NCBI RefSeq assembly: GCF_003063455.1
Contig: NZ_NESN01000002.1
Location: 682,001-746,000, forward strand
Direction of reading: 5' to 3'
From: Limnohabitans parvus II-B4
GTDB lineage: Bacteria; Pseudomonadota; Gammaproteobacteria; Burkholderiales; Burkholderiaceae_C
Length of the DNA stretch: 64,000 bases
Positions 37,293-48,618 of the stretch are shown here, one piece after another. The notes below the pieces were generated by a model that searched no databases, had not been told where the DNA came from, and saw nothing but the letters and a program-made list of their open reading frames with translations. Both the position numbers and the translations under genes were made by a program. The stretch's first letter is position 1. Each line of letters opens with the position of its first letter.

Positions 37293-37346
37293 CGGGGGGT
37301 CGGGTCATGTGCCCGATGGCGTGCGTATCTTTCATTCAAAAATGAC

Positions 37347-38162
37347 ATGACTCAATTGACCGACTTGCCCATCACCGTCGCAGGCGCCTCTGGCCGCATG
37401 GGACACATGCTCATCGAAGCCATCATGGCCTCTGGCGATTGCCGCCTGGCGGGCGCACTCGACATGGTCGCCAGCCCATCTCTGGGGCAAGACGCCGCAG
37501 CGCCTTTGGGCAAAACCAGTGGCGTTTTGGTCACGTCGGACTTGCATGCTGGCTTGAAGGATTCGGGTTGCCTGATCGATTTCACGCGACCCGAAGGCAC
37601 CCTGGCGCACCTGAAGGTGTGCCGCGAACTGGGCGTCAAAGCCGTGATCGGCACGACCGGTTTCACGGACGAGCAAAAAGCCGAAATCGCTGAAATTGCC
37701 AAAGACATCGCCATTGTGATGGCCCCCAACATGAGCGTGGGCGTCAACGTCACGCTCAAGCTGCTGCAAATGGCAGCGCAAGCCATGTCGACCGGCTACG
37801 ACATCGAGATCATCGAAGCCCACCACCGTCACAAGGTCGACGCCCCTTCTGGCACGGCCCTGAAAATGGGCGAAGTCATTGCCGAGGCCATGGGCCGTGA
37901 CTTGAAAGACTGCGCGGTGTACGAGCGCTATGGCCACACGGGCGAGCGCGATCCGTCCAGCATCGGTTTTGCCACCATTCGGGGCGGTGACATCGTGGGC
38001 GACCACACCGTCTTGTTCGCCGGCATTGGTGAACGCATCGAAGTGACCCACAAATCCTCCAGCCGATCCACCTATGCTCAGGGCAGCCTGCGCGCCGTGC
38101 GCTACCTGGCCACCCAGCAGCGTGGGCTGTTTGACATGTTCGACGTGTTGAGCCTGCGCTGA
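37347..38162 (+). CDS. dapB: 4-hydroxy-tetrahydrodipicolinate reductase
   Basis: 271 residues. The Rossmann start [17 protein letters not shown] binds NAD(P)H, and the catalytic signature [20 protein letters not shown] holds the active His and Lys residues. It makes tetrahydrodipicolinate for lysine and meso-diaminopimelate, hence peptidoglycan. It lies between bamE and the exbB/exbD pair on the same strand, with 22 bases to exbB, and may share their transcript. Confidence 0.96.
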   Translation: MTQLTDLPITVAGASGRMGHMLIEAIMASGDCRLAGALDMVASPSLGQDAAAPLGKTSGVLVTSDLHAGLKDSGCLIDFTRPEGTLAHLKVCRELGVKAVIGTTGFTDEQKAEIAEIAKDIAIVMAPNMSVGVNVTLKLLQMAAQAMSTGYDIEIIEAHHRHKVDAPSGTALKMGEVIAEAMGRDLKDCAVYERYGHTGERDPSSIGFATIRGGDIVGDHTVLFAGIGERIEVTHKSSSRSTYAQGSLRAVRYLATQQRGLFDMFDVLSLR

Positions 38163-38184
38163 ACTAGCCAACAGCCCTGTCGCC

Positions 38185-38829
38185 ATGAGCCTCAACGATT
38201 TTTTGCTGCACAGTGATCTGGTCAGCCGTTTGCTGGCCTTGGTGTTGCTGGTGCTGTCGGTTGGCAGCTGGGTGGTGATGGTCTGGAAGTGGCGCTTGCT
38301 ATCGCGGGTGGGCCTGGACATGCGCCGCAGCATTGCGGCGTTTTGGCAGGCCCCGGCATTTGACGATGCCCGTCAGCGCGTGGCCCAGTTTGACCGAGAC
38401 GCCTGCATCACCCCCTTGCTCGAAGCCACTTTGCTGCCCGTGGGCGGCACCTTGGCTTCTGCGGGAGACCGTCACCCCCAACTGACGCGGGTGTTGCGCG
38501 ATGCCCTGCAAGGGGTGGTGCGTCGCTTGCAGTGGGGCCAGGTGTGGCTGGCCACGGCCGGGTCCATCTCGCCTTTTGTGGGTCTTTTGGGCACGGTTTG
38601 GGGCATCTTCAATGCCCTGACCGGCATGGCCGAAGCTGGGCAACTGACCATCGACAAGGTCGCGGGCCCCGTGGGCGAGGCCTTGATCATGACCGCGGCT
38701 GGCTTGGCGGTGGCCATCCCGGCGGTGCTGGGCTACAACGTATTGGGCCGCAAAGTGAACCAGATCGAGGCCGAACTCGAAGGCTTTGCCCACGATCTGC
38801 GTGGCTTGCTGGCCGATCCACAGGACTGA
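38185..38829 (+). CDS. exbB: MotA/TolQ/ExbB proton-channel family protein
   Basis: 214 residues with three membrane helices: one near 15-35 and two after residue 115 (ATAGSISPFVGLLGTVWGIFNAL; ALIMTAAGLAVAIPAVLGYNV). These hold the TolQ/ExbB signature. With ExbD it forms the ion-driven stator that energises TonB or Tol-like partners. exbD starts three bases after its stop. No tonB or tolA is in the window, so TonB versus Tol assignment is tentative. Confidence 0.88.
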   Translation: MSLNDFLLHSDLVSRLLALVLLVLSVGSWVVMVWKWRLLSRVGLDMRRSIAAFWQAPAFDDARQRVAQFDRDACITPLLEATLLPVGGTLASAGDRHPQLTRVLRDALQGVVRRLQWGQVWLATAGSISPFVGLLGTVWGIFNALTGMAEAGQLTIDKVAGPVGEALIMTAAGLAVAIPAVLGYNVLGRKVNQIEAELEGFAHDLRGLLADPQD

Positions 38830-38832
38830 GCC

Positions 38833-39261
38833 ATGGCCTTCGGTCGTCTGCAATCCCGCAAGCCGGACGCCCCCATGAGCGAGATCAACGTCACCCCCAT
38901 GGTGGACGTGATGCTGGTTTTGCTGGTGATTTTCATCCTCACCGCACCGCTGATGACCAGCGCCATCCGACTGGACTTGCCACAAAGCGAAGGTGGCGAA
39001 GCAGGCGCATCGCCGCAAGCGGTGTCCTTGGTGGTCGATGCGCAAGGCGCCATTTACTTGAACGACAAACCCATCACCCCAGACGCCCTGCGCTTGCGCC
39101 TGGCGGAAGCCGCCAAACGCAACCCCAACACCGAGTTGGAATTGCGCGCCGACGAGTCCGTGCCCTACGGCCGGGTGGTCGAGGCCATGGGCTTGGCCCA
39201 AAAAGCAGGCCTGTCTCGCATCGGTTTTGTGGCGCAAACAGCCCCTGCGCCCGCGCGCTGA
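38833..39261 (+). CDS. exbD: ExbD/TolR family protein
   Basis: 142 residues, one membrane helix, with the family start MSEINVTPMVDVMLVLLVIFILTAP, including the functional Asp in the helix. The C-terminal periplasmic domain reads NDKPITPDALRLRLAEAA…VPYGRVVEAMGLAQKAGLSRIGFV. It forms the stator complex with the ExbB-like product of the preceding gene. A paired REP element follows at 39283-39361, before leuS. Confidence 0.9.
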   Translation: MAFGRLQSRKPDAPMSEINVTPMVDVMLVLLVIFILTAPLMTSAIRLDLPQSEGGEAGASPQAVSLVVDAQGAIYLNDKPITPDALRLRLAEAAKRNPNTELELRADESVPYGRVVEAMGLAQKAGLSRIGFVAQTAPAPAR

Positions 39262-39282
39262 GTTTTCACACCCCTGACTTGC

Positions 39283-39361
39283 CTTGTGGGAGGCCGCCCC
39301 TGCGGCCGAATGCGTGCTCGTCCAAAGCGGCCATTCGCGAGCAGGGGCTCGCTCCCACAAG
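39283..39361. repeat. Paired inverted REP-like element (BIME-like)
   Basis: Outer arms CTTGTGGGAG (39283-39292) and CTCCCACAAG (39352-39361) are reverse complements. Inside lie two hairpins, GGCCG/CGGCC (39292-39307) and GCGAGC/GCTCGC (39337-39352). The right half recurs at 48743-48771. The pattern resembles Pseudomonas REPs. Confidence 0.8.
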
Positions 39362-39420
39362 AGAATTGGCCTGCCTGGTTTTGCGGGGAGGTCGACCCGC
39401 CCCCTCTACAATCGCAGGCT

Positions 39421-42141
39421 ATGCAAGACAAGTACAACCACCTCGAAGTCGAACCCGCAGCGCAGGCCCGCTGGACGGCCCGCGATGCCTACCGCGTCAC
39501 CGAAGACGCCAGCAAAAAGAAGTTTTACGCCTGCTCCATGCTGCCCTACCCCAGCGGCAAGCTGCACATGGGCCATGTGCGCAACTACACCATCAACGAC
39601 ATGCTCACGCGCAGCCTGCGCATGAAGGGCTTCAACGTCTTGATGCCCATGGGTTGGGACGCGTTTGGCCTGCCCGCCGAAAACGCCGCCTTGAAAAACG
39701 GTGTGCCCCCGGCCAAATGGACGTACGAAAACATCGCTTACATGAAAAAGCAGATGCAGGCCATGGGTTTGGCGGTGGACTGGTCCCGTGAAGTGGCCAC
39801 CTGCGACCCGACTTATTACAAGTGGAACCAGTGGCTGTTCTTGAAGATGCTGGAAAAAGGCATCGCTTACCGCAAGACCCAGGTCGTCAACTGGGACCCG
39901 GTGGACCAGACCGTGCTGGCCAACGAGCAGGTCATTGACGGCAAAGGCTGGCGCACAGGTGCTCCGGTCGAAAAACGAGAGATCCCGGGCTATTACCTGA
40001 ACATCACGTCGTACGCGCAAGAGCTGCTCGACCATGTGCAGATTGGCAACGACAAGGCGACGCTCAACGGCTGGCCCGACAAAGTGCGCCTGATGCAGGA
40101 GAACTGGATCGGCAAGTCTGAGGGCGTGCGCTTTGCGTTCCCGCACGACATCCGCGATGCCTCGGGTGCCTTGATTGGCGAAGGCAAGATGTACGTCTTT
40201 ACCACCCGCGCTGACACCATCATGGGCGTCACGTTTTGCGCGGTGGCCGCCGAGCACCCGCTGGCGCTGCATGCTGCGGCCAGCAACCCTGCATTGGCGG
40301 CCTTCCTCGAAGAGTGCAAGTCCGGCGGCACCACCGAGGCCGAAATGGCCACGCAGGAGAAAAAAGGCATGGCCACGGGCCTGTTCGTCACGCACCCGTT
40401 GACGGGCGCGCAGGTCGAGGTATGGGTGGGCAATTACGTGCTCATGAGCTATGGCGACGGTGCCGTGATGGGCGTGCCTGCGCACGACGAGCGTGACTTT
40501 GCGTTTGCTTTGAAATATGACTTGCCGATCCAGCAGGTGGTTTCCGTGAAAGACCGCGCCTTTGATACAGCCGTCTGGCAAGAGTGGTACGGCGACAAGC
40601 AAAACTGCGTGTGCGTCAACTCTGGCGAACTCGACGGCCTGAACCAGAAAGCCGCCGTCACCAAGGTGGCCGAGTTGCTTGCTGCCAAAGGCCTGGGCGA
40701 GAAGAAAACCACCTGGCGTCTGCGCGACTGGGGCGTGAGCCGCCAGCGCTACTGGGGCACACCCATCCCGATCATCCATTGCGACGAGCATGGCGCGGTG
40801 CCGGTGCCCGAAAAAGACCTGCCCGTGGTGCTGCCCCAAGACTGCATCCCCGATGGCTCAGGCAACCCCTTGCACAAGCACGAAGGTTTCCACGCGGGTG
40901 TGACCTGCCCGGTGTGCGGCAAGGCGGCACGCCGCGAGACCGACACCATGGACACCTTTGTGGATTCGTCCTGGTATTTCATGCGCTATTGCGACCCGAA
41001 GAACACTGAAAAAATGGTGGCAGAGGGCACCGACTACTGGATGCGCGATCAGAACCAAGCCACTGGCGGCAGCGGCATGGACCAGTACATCGGTGGCATC
41101 GAGCACGCCATCCTGCACCTGCTGTACGCACGCTTCTGGACCAAGGTCATGCGTGACCTGGGCTTGGTCAAGGTCGATGAGCCCTTCACCAAATTGCTCA
41201 CGCAAGGCATGGTGCTCAACCACATTTACTCGCGCCGCACCGCCAAGGGCGGCAAGGATTACTTCTGGCCGCACGACGTCGAGCATGTGCTGGACGAAAC
41301 CGGCAAGGTCATTGGCGCCAAGCTCAAGAACGAAGCCGACAGTGGCGATGGCCGTCTGCCTGTGGGCACCGCCATCGACTACGAAGGCGTGGGCACCATG
41401 TCCAAGTCGAAAAACAACGGCGTGGACCCGCAAGACCTGATCGAAAAATACGGTGCCGACACCGCGCGCCTGTACACCATGTTCACTGCGCCACCCGAAG
41501 TGACGCTGGAGTGGAATGATGCGGCCGTGGAAGGCAGCTACCGCTTCTTGCGCCGCGTGTGGAACTTTGGCGTCAAGCACGAAGCTACCTTGAAGGCGGG
41601 CATTGCGGTGGACCGCAGCCAGCCGGTGGCGTTCAGCAAGGCCGCCAAAGCGCTGCGCCTCGATATCCACACCGTGCTCAAGCAGGCCAACTACGACTAC
41701 GAGCGCATGCAGTACAACACCGTCGTCTCGGCGGTGATGAAGATGCTCAACACGCTGGAAGACGCGGCCTTGTCGGCCAGCGCCGAAGACTCGGCCGCCT
41801 TGGCTGAAGGCTTCTCCATCTTGCTGCGCGTGCTGTACCCCGCTTGCCCGCACATTGCCGAGCAACTGTGGACCGAATTGGGCTACGCGGCCTGCTGCGG
41901 TGAATTGCTCGATGTGGCTTGGCCTGGTGTGGACGAATCGGCCTTGCAGCGCGACGAAATTGAACTCATGCTGCAAATCAACGGCAAGCTGCGCGGGTCC
42001 ATCCTGGTGCCCGCCACTGCCGACAAGGCGCAAATCGAAGCCTCAGCGCTGGCCAGCGAAGCTTTCGTCAAGCAAGCCGAAGGTGCTGCGCCCAAAAAGG
42101 TCATTGTGGTGCCTGGCCGCTTGGTCAACATCGTGGTTTGA
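39421..42141 (+). CDS. leuS: Leucyl-tRNA synthetase
   Basis: 906 residues. Class I signatures: the HIGH-type [15 protein letters not shown] near residue 45 and KMSKS-type [10 protein letters not shown] near 660. The CP1 editing domain (residues about 220-420) includes [13 protein letters not shown] zinc-like CPVC and the C-terminal anticodon-binding region follow. The ATG at 39421 gives [18 protein letters not shown], the family start; upstream in-frame codons lie in the REP element. lptE starts eight bases after the stop. Confidence 0.97.
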   Translation: MQDKYNHLEVEPAAQARWTARDAYRVTEDASKKKFYACSMLPYPSGKLHMGHVRNYTINDMLTRSLRMKGFNVLMPMGWDAFGLPAENAALKNGVPPAKWTYENIAYMKKQMQAMGLAVDWSREVATCDPTYYKWNQWLFLKMLEKGIAYRKTQVVNWDPVDQTVLANEQVIDGKGWRTGAPVEKREIPGYYLNITSYAQELLDHVQIGNDKATLNGWPDKVRLMQENWIGKSEGVRFAFPHDIRDASGALIGEGKMYVFTTRADTIMGVTFCAVAAEHPLALHAAASNPALAAFLEECKSGGTTEAEMATQEKKGMATGLFVTHPLTGAQVEVWVGNYVLMSYGDGAVMGVPAHDERDFAFALKYDLPIQQVVSVKDRAFDTAVWQEWYGDKQNCVCVNSGELDGLNQKAAVTKVAELLAAKGLGEKKTTWRLRDWGVSRQRYWGTPIPIIHCDEHGAVPVPEKDLPVVLPQDCIPDGSGNPLHKHEGFHAGVTCPVCGKAARRETDTMDTFVDSSWYFMRYCDPKNTEKMVAEGTDYWMRDQNQATGGSGMDQYIGGIEHAILHLLYARFWTKVMRDLGLVKVDEPFTKLLTQGMVLNHIYSRRTAKGGKDYFWPHDVEHVLDETGKVIGAKLKNEADSGDGRLPVGTAIDYEGVGTMSKSKNNGVDPQDLIEKYGADTARLYTMFTAPPEVTLEWNDAAVEGSYRFLRRVWNFGVKHEATLKAGIAVDRSQPVAFSKAAKALRLDIHTVLKQANYDYERMQYNTVVSAVMKMLNTLEDAALSASAEDSAALAEGFSILLRVLYPACPHIAEQLWTELGYAACCGELLDVAWPGVDESALQRDEIELMLQINGKLRGSILVPATADKAQIEASALASEAFVKQAEGAAPKKVIVVPGRLVNIVV

Positions 42142-42148
42142 CCCCGCC

Positions 42149-42733
42149 ATGAAACCCACACGCCGATCCTTTTCAACCGCTTTGGGCTTGGCCTTGGTGA
42201 CCGCTGGGCTGGCCGGCTGCGGGTTTCAACTGCGTCAAACCAACGACTTCGCGTTCAAAACCCTGTACGCCAATTTCTCAACCACATCGCCTTTGGGTGT
42301 GGAGTTGCGGCGCAACTTGTTGGGCGCAGGCCGCATTGAGCTGTTGACCGAGCCCAAGCAGATGCTCAAGGCCGATGCGATCCTCGACATCTTGAGTGAA
42401 GAGCGCCGACAAGTGGCGGTGGGTGTGAATGCAGCGGGCCAAGTGCGCGAACTGCAATTGCACTTGCGCGTGCAGTTTCGTTTGCGCACGCCCCAGGGTG
42501 TGGACCTGATCGAGCCCGTTTCCTTGGCTCAGCAGCGGGACTTGAGCTTCACCGAAACAGCGGCGCTGTCCAAAGAAATCGAGATGGGCATTCTGTACCG
42601 TGACATGCAAACCGACATCGTGCAGCAGATCATGCGCCGTCTGTCGGCGGTCAAACCCCGCAACTTGCCCGCGCCTGCGCCGGCCACTGTGCCCGAGGTA
42701 ACGCCGGCCCCCGGGTCGGCGGCCAAGCCCTGA
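42149..42733 (+). CDS. lptE: LPS-assembly lipoprotein LptE
   Basis: 194 residues with a twin-Arg-like N-terminus (MKPTRRSFSTALGLALVTAG), lipobox LAGC (Cys24) and the start of mature LptE, GFQLRQTNDFAFKTLYANF. It plugs the LptD barrel that exports lipopolysaccharide to the cell surface. The leuS–lptE–holA order is conserved in proteobacteria. The C-terminal 30 residues are Pro/Ala-rich. Confidence 0.93.
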   Translation: MKPTRRSFSTALGLALVTAGLAGCGFQLRQTNDFAFKTLYANFSTTSPLGVELRRNLLGAGRIELLTEPKQMLKADAILDILSEERRQVAVGVNAAGQVRELQLHLRVQFRLRTPQGVDLIEPVSLAQQRDLSFTETAALSKEIEMGILYRDMQTDIVQQIMRRLSAVKPRNLPAPAPATVPEVTPAPGSAAKP

Positions 42734-42755
42734 TGGCCATGTCCTGAACGCACGC

Positions 42756-43808
42756 ATGCAACTGGCCCTTCCTCAGCTGTCAGCGCACCTGCAAAAAGGG
42801 CTGCGCAGCCTGTATGTTTTGCATGGCGACGAGCCCTTGCTCATTCAGGAGGCCGCCGATGCGATCCGCGCCGCTGCGCGTGCCCAGGGCTACACCGAGC
42901 GCAGCGTACACACCGTGTCGGGCGCGCATTTCGACTGGAGCGAAGTGCTGGCCGCAGGGGGCTCGCTCAGCCTGTTTGCTGACAAGCAAATCGTGGAAGT
43001 GCGGGTGCCGTCCGGCAAACCTGGCAAAGAAGGCAGCACCGCCATCCAGCAATTAGCGGCATCCGCGCAGGGCAATGACACGACCCTCACTTTGTTTTTG
43101 TTGCCGCGTCTCGATGCCGCCACCCGCAAAGGGGCTTGGTTTGGCGCGTTGGAAAACTCGGGTGTGTCGATCCAGATCGATCCGGTCGAGCGCAACGCCT
43201 TGCCGCAGTGGATCGCGCAGCGCCTGCAGCAGCAAGGCCAGCGTGTGGTGGCGGGCGAAGAAGGCCAACGCACGCTGCAGTTGTTTGCCGATCGCGTAGA
43301 GGGCAACTTGCTGGCTGCCCATCAAGAGATTCAAAAGCTCGGTTTGCTCCACCCGCCCGGAGAACTCAGCCAGGAGCAGGTCGAGACCGCCGTGGTCAAT
43401 GTGGCCCGTTACGACGTCTTCAAGCTGTCGGAAGCCGTGCTCTCGGGCCAGGTGGCCCGCGTGCAGCGCATGCTCGATGGCCTGCAGGCCGAAGGCGAGG
43501 CCGCCGTGCTGGTGCACTACACGCTGGCCGAAGACATCCGCGCCCTCAAACGCGTGAAAGACGCCATCGCCGCAGGCAAACCCATGCCCATGGCCTTGCG
43601 AGAGCAGCGTGTCTGGGGCCCGCGCGAGCGTTTGTTCGAGCGCGTGCTGCCCCGCATGACCGAAGCCCGCCTGAACGGCCTGCTGCAAGCAGCGCATCAG
43701 GTGGACGGCATCGTCAAGGGCCTCGAAGTGCCCGAATGGCCCACCGACGGCTGGCAGGCCCTGCAACGCCTGGCCGTGCGCTTTTCGCGCTTTTGCATCG
43801 TTCGTTGA
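42756..43808 (+). CDS. holA: DNA polymerase III subunit delta
   Basis: 350 residues. The N-terminal LRSLYVLHGDEPLLIQEAADAIRAAA is the HolA signature, with the AAA+-like fold continuing and the C-terminal domain containing DDLQ-like ALVHYTLAEDIRALKRVKDAIAAG. Delta opens the beta clamp in the loader complex. It lies directly after lptE (22 bases), the usual order. Palindromic repeat units follow before proA. Confidence 0.95.
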   Translation: MQLALPQLSAHLQKGLRSLYVLHGDEPLLIQEAADAIRAAARAQGYTERSVHTVSGAHFDWSEVLAAGGSLSLFADKQIVEVRVPSGKPGKEGSTAIQQLAASAQGNDTTLTLFLLPRLDAATRKGAWFGALENSGVSIQIDPVERNALPQWIAQRLQQQGQRVVAGEEGQRTLQLFADRVEGNLLAAHQEIQKLGLLHPPGELSQEQVETAVVNVARYDVFKLSEAVLSGQVARVQRMLDGLQAEGEAAVLVHYTLAEDIRALKRVKDAIAAGKPMPMALREQRVWGPRERLFERVLPRMTEARLNGLLQAAHQVDGIVKGLEVPEWPTDGWQALQRLAVRFSRFCIVR

Positions 43809-43823
43809 TTCGGCTGGCTGCCC

Positions 43824-43894
43824 ATGTCATACCCGGCTTGACCGGGTATCCATGACAGCCGAAGGCATGGACCCCCGATCGAGTCGGGGGTGAC
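43824..43894. repeat. Two units of the dispersed palindromic repeat
   Basis: Units at 43824-43857 (GTCATACCCGG…CCGGGTATCCATGACA) and 43867-43894 (ATGGACCCCCG…CGGGGGTGAC), in opposite orientation, occupy the gap between holA and proA. They belong to the family seen at 4651-4792, 48619-48687 and 55124-55212. Confidence 0.8.
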
Positions 43895-43927
43895 AAAAAC
43901 TTTGTCCGCATCTGCGAAAATGGCCGA

Positions 43928-45208
43928 ATGACTGAATTGAACACCGCCGAACACGTCCATACGCTGGGCCAGCAGGCCAAAAAAGCCTCGGCCTTGATGG
44001 CCAAGGCATCGGCTGCCACCAAAAACAAGGCCTTGCGCCATCTGGCAGCCTTGCTGCGCGACAACACCGACGCTTTGCAGCTGGACAACGCGAAAGACCT
44101 GGAACGTGCCCGCGCTGCCGGGCTGGCCGAGCCCATGGTGGACCGCCTGAAACTCACGCCCAAAGTGCTGGAAACTTGTGCTCTAGGCTGCGAGCAGTTG
44201 GCGGCCATGCCCGATGTGATCGGCGAGATCATCGGCATGAAACAGGTGCCCAGCGGCATTCGAGTGGGCCAGATGCGGGTGCCGATTGGCGTGTTCGGCA
44301 TGATTTTCGAGAGCCGTCCCAACGTGACCATCGAGGCAGCCAGCCTGTCCATCAAGAGCGGCAACGCCTGCATCTTGCGTGGTGGCTCCGAAGCCATCGA
44401 GTCGAACAAAGCCTTGGCCAAATTGGTGCAGCAAGCCCTGACCGACAGCGGCCTGCCTGTGGATGCGGTACAGCTGGTGCAAACCACCGACCGCGCCGCT
44501 GTGGGCCAACTGATCACCATGCCGCAGTTTGTGGACGTGGTCATCCCGCGTGGCGGCAAGGGCCTGATCGAGCGCATCAGCGCCGAAGCCAAAGTGCCCG
44601 TCATCAAGCACCTGGACGGCAATTGCCACACCTATGTGGACGACCCGTGTGACATCGACATGGCCGTGAAAGTGGCCGATAACGCCAAAACCAACAAATA
44701 CAGCCCCTGCAACGCCAGCGAGGGCTTGCTGGTGGCGCGAGGCGTGGCTGCCGAGTTTTTGCCCCGAATTGGTGCTATTTATGCCGCCAAAGGCGTCGAA
44801 ATGCGCTGCTGCCCCAAGGCCAAGACCATCCTGAGCCAAGTCGTCGGTGCCCAGCTGAAAGACGCCACCGAGCAAGATTGGTTCGAGGAATACCTCGCAC
44901 CCATCATCAGCATCAAAGTGGTCGAAGGGGTGGATGAGGCGATAGCCCACATCAACCACTACAGCAGCCACCACACCGACGCCATCCTGACCCGAGACCA
45001 CATGCACGCTCAGCGCTTTTTGCGCGAGGTGGACTCGGCCAGTGTCATGGTCAACGCCAGCACCCGCTTTGCGGATGGCTTCGAGTATGGTTTGGGGGCT
45101 GAAATCGGCATTTCGACCGACAAATTTCATGCCCGTGGCCCGGTGGGCATTGAAGGGCTCACATCACTCAAATATGTGGTCTTGGGCGAAGGCGAAGTCC
45201 GCACTTGA
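43928..45208 (+). CDS. proA: Gamma-glutamyl phosphate reductase
   Basis: 426 residues of the aldehyde dehydrogenase superfamily. The catalytic Cys261 is in [14 protein letters not shown], and [27 protein letters not shown] and [25 protein letters not shown] are typical. It reduces gamma-glutamyl phosphate in proline synthesis. proB is not adjacent. It lies downstream of holA, separated by the repeat units. Confidence 0.96.
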   Translation: MTELNTAEHVHTLGQQAKKASALMAKASAATKNKALRHLAALLRDNTDALQLDNAKDLERARAAGLAEPMVDRLKLTPKVLETCALGCEQLAAMPDVIGEIIGMKQVPSGIRVGQMRVPIGVFGMIFESRPNVTIEAASLSIKSGNACILRGGSEAIESNKALAKLVQQALTDSGLPVDAVQLVQTTDRAAVGQLITMPQFVDVVIPRGGKGLIERISAEAKVPVIKHLDGNCHTYVDDPCDIDMAVKVADNAKTNKYSPCNASEGLLVARGVAAEFLPRIGAIYAAKGVEMRCCPKAKTILSQVVGAQLKDATEQDWFEEYLAPIISIKVVEGVDEAIAHINHYSSHHTDAILTRDHMHAQRFLREVDSASVMVNASTRFADGFEYGLGAEIGISTDKFHARGPVGIEGLTSLKYVVLGEGEVRT

Positions 45209-45333
45209 TCTGTTTGTCTTGGGTGGTCGGGCTCACATGCCCTTGACTGCTGTCCGGTCAGTGCTTGCAAACGCGCCGACCGGCCCCATATGATTTCCTT
45301 GTTTTCGTCTCTTCAGCCCCATAAAGGTCGCCC

Positions 45334-46629
45334 ATGGTTCCCCATCTTGTCACTGCCCTGAACGGCCCTATCAATGAGCTGGAGCAGCGCATCCTCGACT
45401 CCATGCCCGCGATCGAACGCTGGTTCCGCTTGGAGTGGATGGAGCACACCCCGCCTTTCTACACCTCGGTCGACATCCGCAATGCCGGCTTCAAACTGGC
45501 TCCGGTGGACACCAACCTTTACCCAGGCGGTTGGAACAACCTGACGCAAGAAATGTTGCCTTTGGCCGTTCAAGCGGCCCAAGCGGCCGTCGAGAAGATC
45601 TGCCCTGAGGCCAAAAACCTGCTGATCATTCCGGAAAACCACACCCGCAACACCTTCTACCTGACGAACGTGCTGCAGTTGCAGCGCATCTTCCACATGG
45701 CGGGCCTGAATGTCCGCATCGGGTCGATCAACCCCGAAATCAAGGAAACGACGACCATTGAGCTGCCCAACGGCGAAAGCGTCACCCTAGAACCCGTGGT
45801 GCGCAGCAAGCACCGCCTGGGCCTGAAAGACTTTGACCCCTGCACCATCTTGCTCAACAACGACTTGTCGGCAGGAGCCCCGGGCATCCTGGAAGACCTG
45901 CACGAGCAATACCTGCTGCCCCCCCTGCACGCAGGCTGGAGCGTGCGCCGCAAAACCAAGCACTTCCAGAGCTACGAAGAAGTGGCCAAGCGTTTTGGCA
46001 AGCTGCTGGGCATTGACCCTTGGCTGATCAACCCGATGTTCAGCCAGTGCGGCGACGTCAACTTTGCCGAAGGCACGGGCATGGACTGCCTGCGCAGCAA
46101 TGTGGACGCGCTGCTGACCAAGATCAAGCGCAAGTACAAGGAATACGGCATCAATGAAAAGCCGTTTGTGGTGGTCAAGGCCGACAACGGCACCTACGGC
46201 ATGGGCATCATGACCGTGCGTGACGTGTCCGATCTGGACGCATTGAACCGCAAGACCCGCAACAAGATGAACGTCATCAAAGACGGCCAGACCGTCAACG
46301 ACGTCATCATCCAAGAAGGCGTGCTGACCAACGAGCGCATCAACGACGCCGTGGCCGAGCCGGTGGTGTACATGATGGACCGCTACGTGGTGGGTGGGTT
46401 TTACCGGGTGCATGCCGAGCGCGGCGTGGACGAAAACCTGAACGCTCCGGGCGCCAGCTTTGTGCCCTTGGCCTTTGCCGACACACCGCACCTGCCTCAG
46501 CCGGGCGTCAAACCCGGTGCCAGCGTGCCCAACCGCTTTTACATGTACGGCGTGATTGGCCGTTTGGCCATGCTGGCGGCCAGTTACGAGTTGGAAGCCA
46601 CCGACCCTGAGGCTGAGGTTTACGACTAA
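45334..46629 (+). CDS. gshA: Glutamate–cysteine ligase, ferrooxidans/proteobacterial type
   Basis: 431 residues resembling the separate GshA family first defined from Acidithiobacillus ferrooxidans, common in beta- and some gammaproteobacteria and unrelated in sequence to E. coli GshA. Recognisable stretches include MVPHLVTALNGPINELEQ at the start, PENHTRNTFYL, VVVKADNGTYGMGIMTVRD and VYMMDRYVVGGFYR. It performs the first step of glutathione synthesis, which would feed the glutaredoxin and glutathione transferases seen earlier. gshB is not in the window. Confidence 0.9.
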   Translation: MVPHLVTALNGPINELEQRILDSMPAIERWFRLEWMEHTPPFYTSVDIRNAGFKLAPVDTNLYPGGWNNLTQEMLPLAVQAAQAAVEKICPEAKNLLIIPENHTRNTFYLTNVLQLQRIFHMAGLNVRIGSINPEIKETTTIELPNGESVTLEPVVRSKHRLGLKDFDPCTILLNNDLSAGAPGILEDLHEQYLLPPLHAGWSVRRKTKHFQSYEEVAKRFGKLLGIDPWLINPMFSQCGDVNFAEGTGMDCLRSNVDALLTKIKRKYKEYGINEKPFVVVKADNGTYGMGIMTVRDVSDLDALNRKTRNKMNVIKDGQTVNDVIIQEGVLTNERINDAVAEPVVYMMDRYVVGGFYRVHAERGVDENLNAPGASFVPLAFADTPHLPQPGVKPGASVPNRFYMYGVIGRLAMLAASYELEATDPEAEVYD

Positions 46630-46741
46630 AGTTGTTGCACTGCAACAAAATCCCCAAAGAGACGGTGACACGCGGCGGGAATCGGGCGCAAAATAGCCCA
46701 CTTGTTTTACATCAGGCTTGACCCGCGTCAGGTCATCGCCC

Positions 46742-48610
46742 GTGTCCTCTACCCGTTCTTCACTCGTCGCACTGACTTTGGGCGCCATTGGCGTGGTTTA
46801 CGGCGACATCGGCACCAGTGTGCTGTATGCGATGAAAGAGGTCTTTGGCTCCGGCCACGTACCGTTCACGCCCGACAACGTCTACGGCATCCTGTCGATC
46901 TTTTTCTGGACCTTGACCACCATCGTGTCGGTCAAATACGTGGTGTTGGTGCTGCGTGCTGACAACCATGGCGAGGGCGGGCTGGTGGCCATGTTGGCGC
47001 TGGCTTCGCAATCTGTCAAAGACCGGCCCCAGTTGCGCAAAGTGCTGCTGGTGGTGGGCATCTTCGGCACCTGCCTGTTTTATGGCGACGGGGTCATCAC
47101 CCCGGCCATTTCCGTGCTCTCGGCGGTTGAGGGCCTGGAAGTCATTTCTCCCACATTCAAAAAATCGGTGATTCCGCTCACCTTGGTGATCTTGTTCCTG
47201 TTGTTTTGGGTGCAAAAACGCGGCACGGCGGGCATCGGTAAGTTTTTTGGCCCCATCACCTTGGTGTGGTTTGCCACCATCGCGGTGTTGGGTGTCTCGC
47301 ACATTGTTCAACGCCCTGAAATCCTGTTGGCCATCAGTCCGCACTATGCCCTGGGCTTCATGTGGAACGAACCAGGTACCACCTTCATCATTTTGGGTGC
47401 TGTGGTCTTGTGTGTGACCGGTGGTGAAGCCTTGTACGCTGACATGGGTCACTTTGGCAAAAAGCCGATCCGTCTGGCTTGGTTCAGTGTGGTCATGCCT
47501 TGCTTGACCCTGAACTATTTTGGCCAAGGCGCCTTGTTGCTGGCCGAGCCCTCGGCCGTGAAAAACCCGTTTTACATGATGGCCCCCGACTGGGCCTTGG
47601 TGCCCTTGGTCGGCTTGGCCACCATGGCCACCGTCATTGCGTCGCAGGCGCTGATCTCCGGGGCTTTCAGCGTGACCAAACAAGTCATTCAGCTGGGCTA
47701 TTTGCCACGCTTGCAGGTGCAACACACCAGCGAAACCGACACCGGCCAAATCTACATGCCCTTTGTGAACTGGGGCCTGTTTGTGGCCATCGTGTTGGCC
47801 GTGGTCATGTTCAAGTCGTCCAGCAACTTGGCAGCCGCCTACGGCATTGCCGTGTGCACCGACATGTTGATCACCACTGTGCTCACCTTCTTCGTCATCC
47901 GCTACGCCTGGAAGCTACCGCTGGCGCTGTGCATCGGTGCGACAGGCTTCTTCTTTGTGGTTGATCTGGCCTTCTGGGCATCGAACCTGCTCAAACTGTT
48001 TGACGGGGGTTGGTTCCCCCTGTTCATTGGCGCGGCTGTGTTCACGCTCATGTTGACTTGGCACGATGGCCGCCGCTTGCTCAATGACTCTTTGCGCTCG
48101 GATGCGCTGAAGCTGAGCGATTTTCTGGAAGCTGTTTTTGTGGCGCCCCCGACGAGGGTGGAAGGCACTGCGGTGTTCCTGACCGCCGAGACAGGCGCTG
48201 TGCCCAACGCTTTGCTGCACAACCTCAAGCACAACAAGATCCTGCACGAGCGCAATTTGTTTGTCACCGTGCGCAGCCACGAAGTGCCCCGCGTCGACGC
48301 AGACCAGCGCCTGGACGTGACACCGTTGGGCAATGACTGCTGGCAAGTCATCGTCAACTACGGCTTCAAGGACAACCCCGATCTGCCCTCTGCTTTGGCC
48401 ACCATCGAAGGTGAAGGCTACAAGCTGGACCCGATGATGACCAGCTACTTCCTGTCACGCGACATCGTGATCCCGACCATTGGCGGCGGCATGGCCACCT
48501 GGCGCGAAAAACTCTTTGCCCAGATGCACCACAACGCCAGCGCAGCGGCCGAGTTTTTGAACTTGCCTACCAACGCGGTGGTGGAGCTGGGTTCGAAGAT
48601 CGAAATCTGA
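46742..48610 (+). CDS. kup: Low-affinity potassium transporter Kup
   Basis: About 622 residues: twelve membrane helices to roughly residue 445, then a cytoplasmic C-terminal domain. The GTG at 46742 gives [33 protein letters not shown], aligning with the E. coli Kup start; an in-frame TTG at 46718 would add eight codons. [18 protein letters not shown] is a Kup hallmark. It takes up K+ with protons. Repeat units follow its stop. Confidence 0.94.
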   Translation: MSSTRSSLVALTLGAIGVVYGDIGTSVLYAMKEVFGSGHVPFTPDNVYGILSIFFWTLTTIVSVKYVVLVLRADNHGEGGLVAMLALASQSVKDRPQLRKVLLVVGIFGTCLFYGDGVITPAISVLSAVEGLEVISPTFKKSVIPLTLVILFLLFWVQKRGTAGIGKFFGPITLVWFATIAVLGVSHIVQRPEILLAISPHYALGFMWNEPGTTFIILGAVVLCVTGGEALYADMGHFGKKPIRLAWFSVVMPCLTLNYFGQGALLLAEPSAVKNPFYMMAPDWALVPLVGLATMATVIASQALISGAFSVTKQVIQLGYLPRLQVQHTSETDTGQIYMPFVNWGLFVAIVLAVVMFKSSSNLAAAYGIAVCTDMLITTVLTFFVIRYAWKLPLALCIGATGFFFVVDLAFWASNLLKLFDGGWFPLFIGAAVFTLMLTWHDGRRLLNDSLRSDALKLSDFLEAVFVAPPTRVEGTAVFLTAETGAVPNALLHNLKHNKILHERNLFVTVRSHEVPRVDADQRLDVTPLGNDCWQVIVNYGFKDNPDLPSALATIEGEGYKLDPMMTSYFLSRDIVIPTIGGGMATWREKLFAQMHHNASAAAEFLNLPTNAVVELGSKIEI

Positions 48611-48618
48611 CCCTCCAA

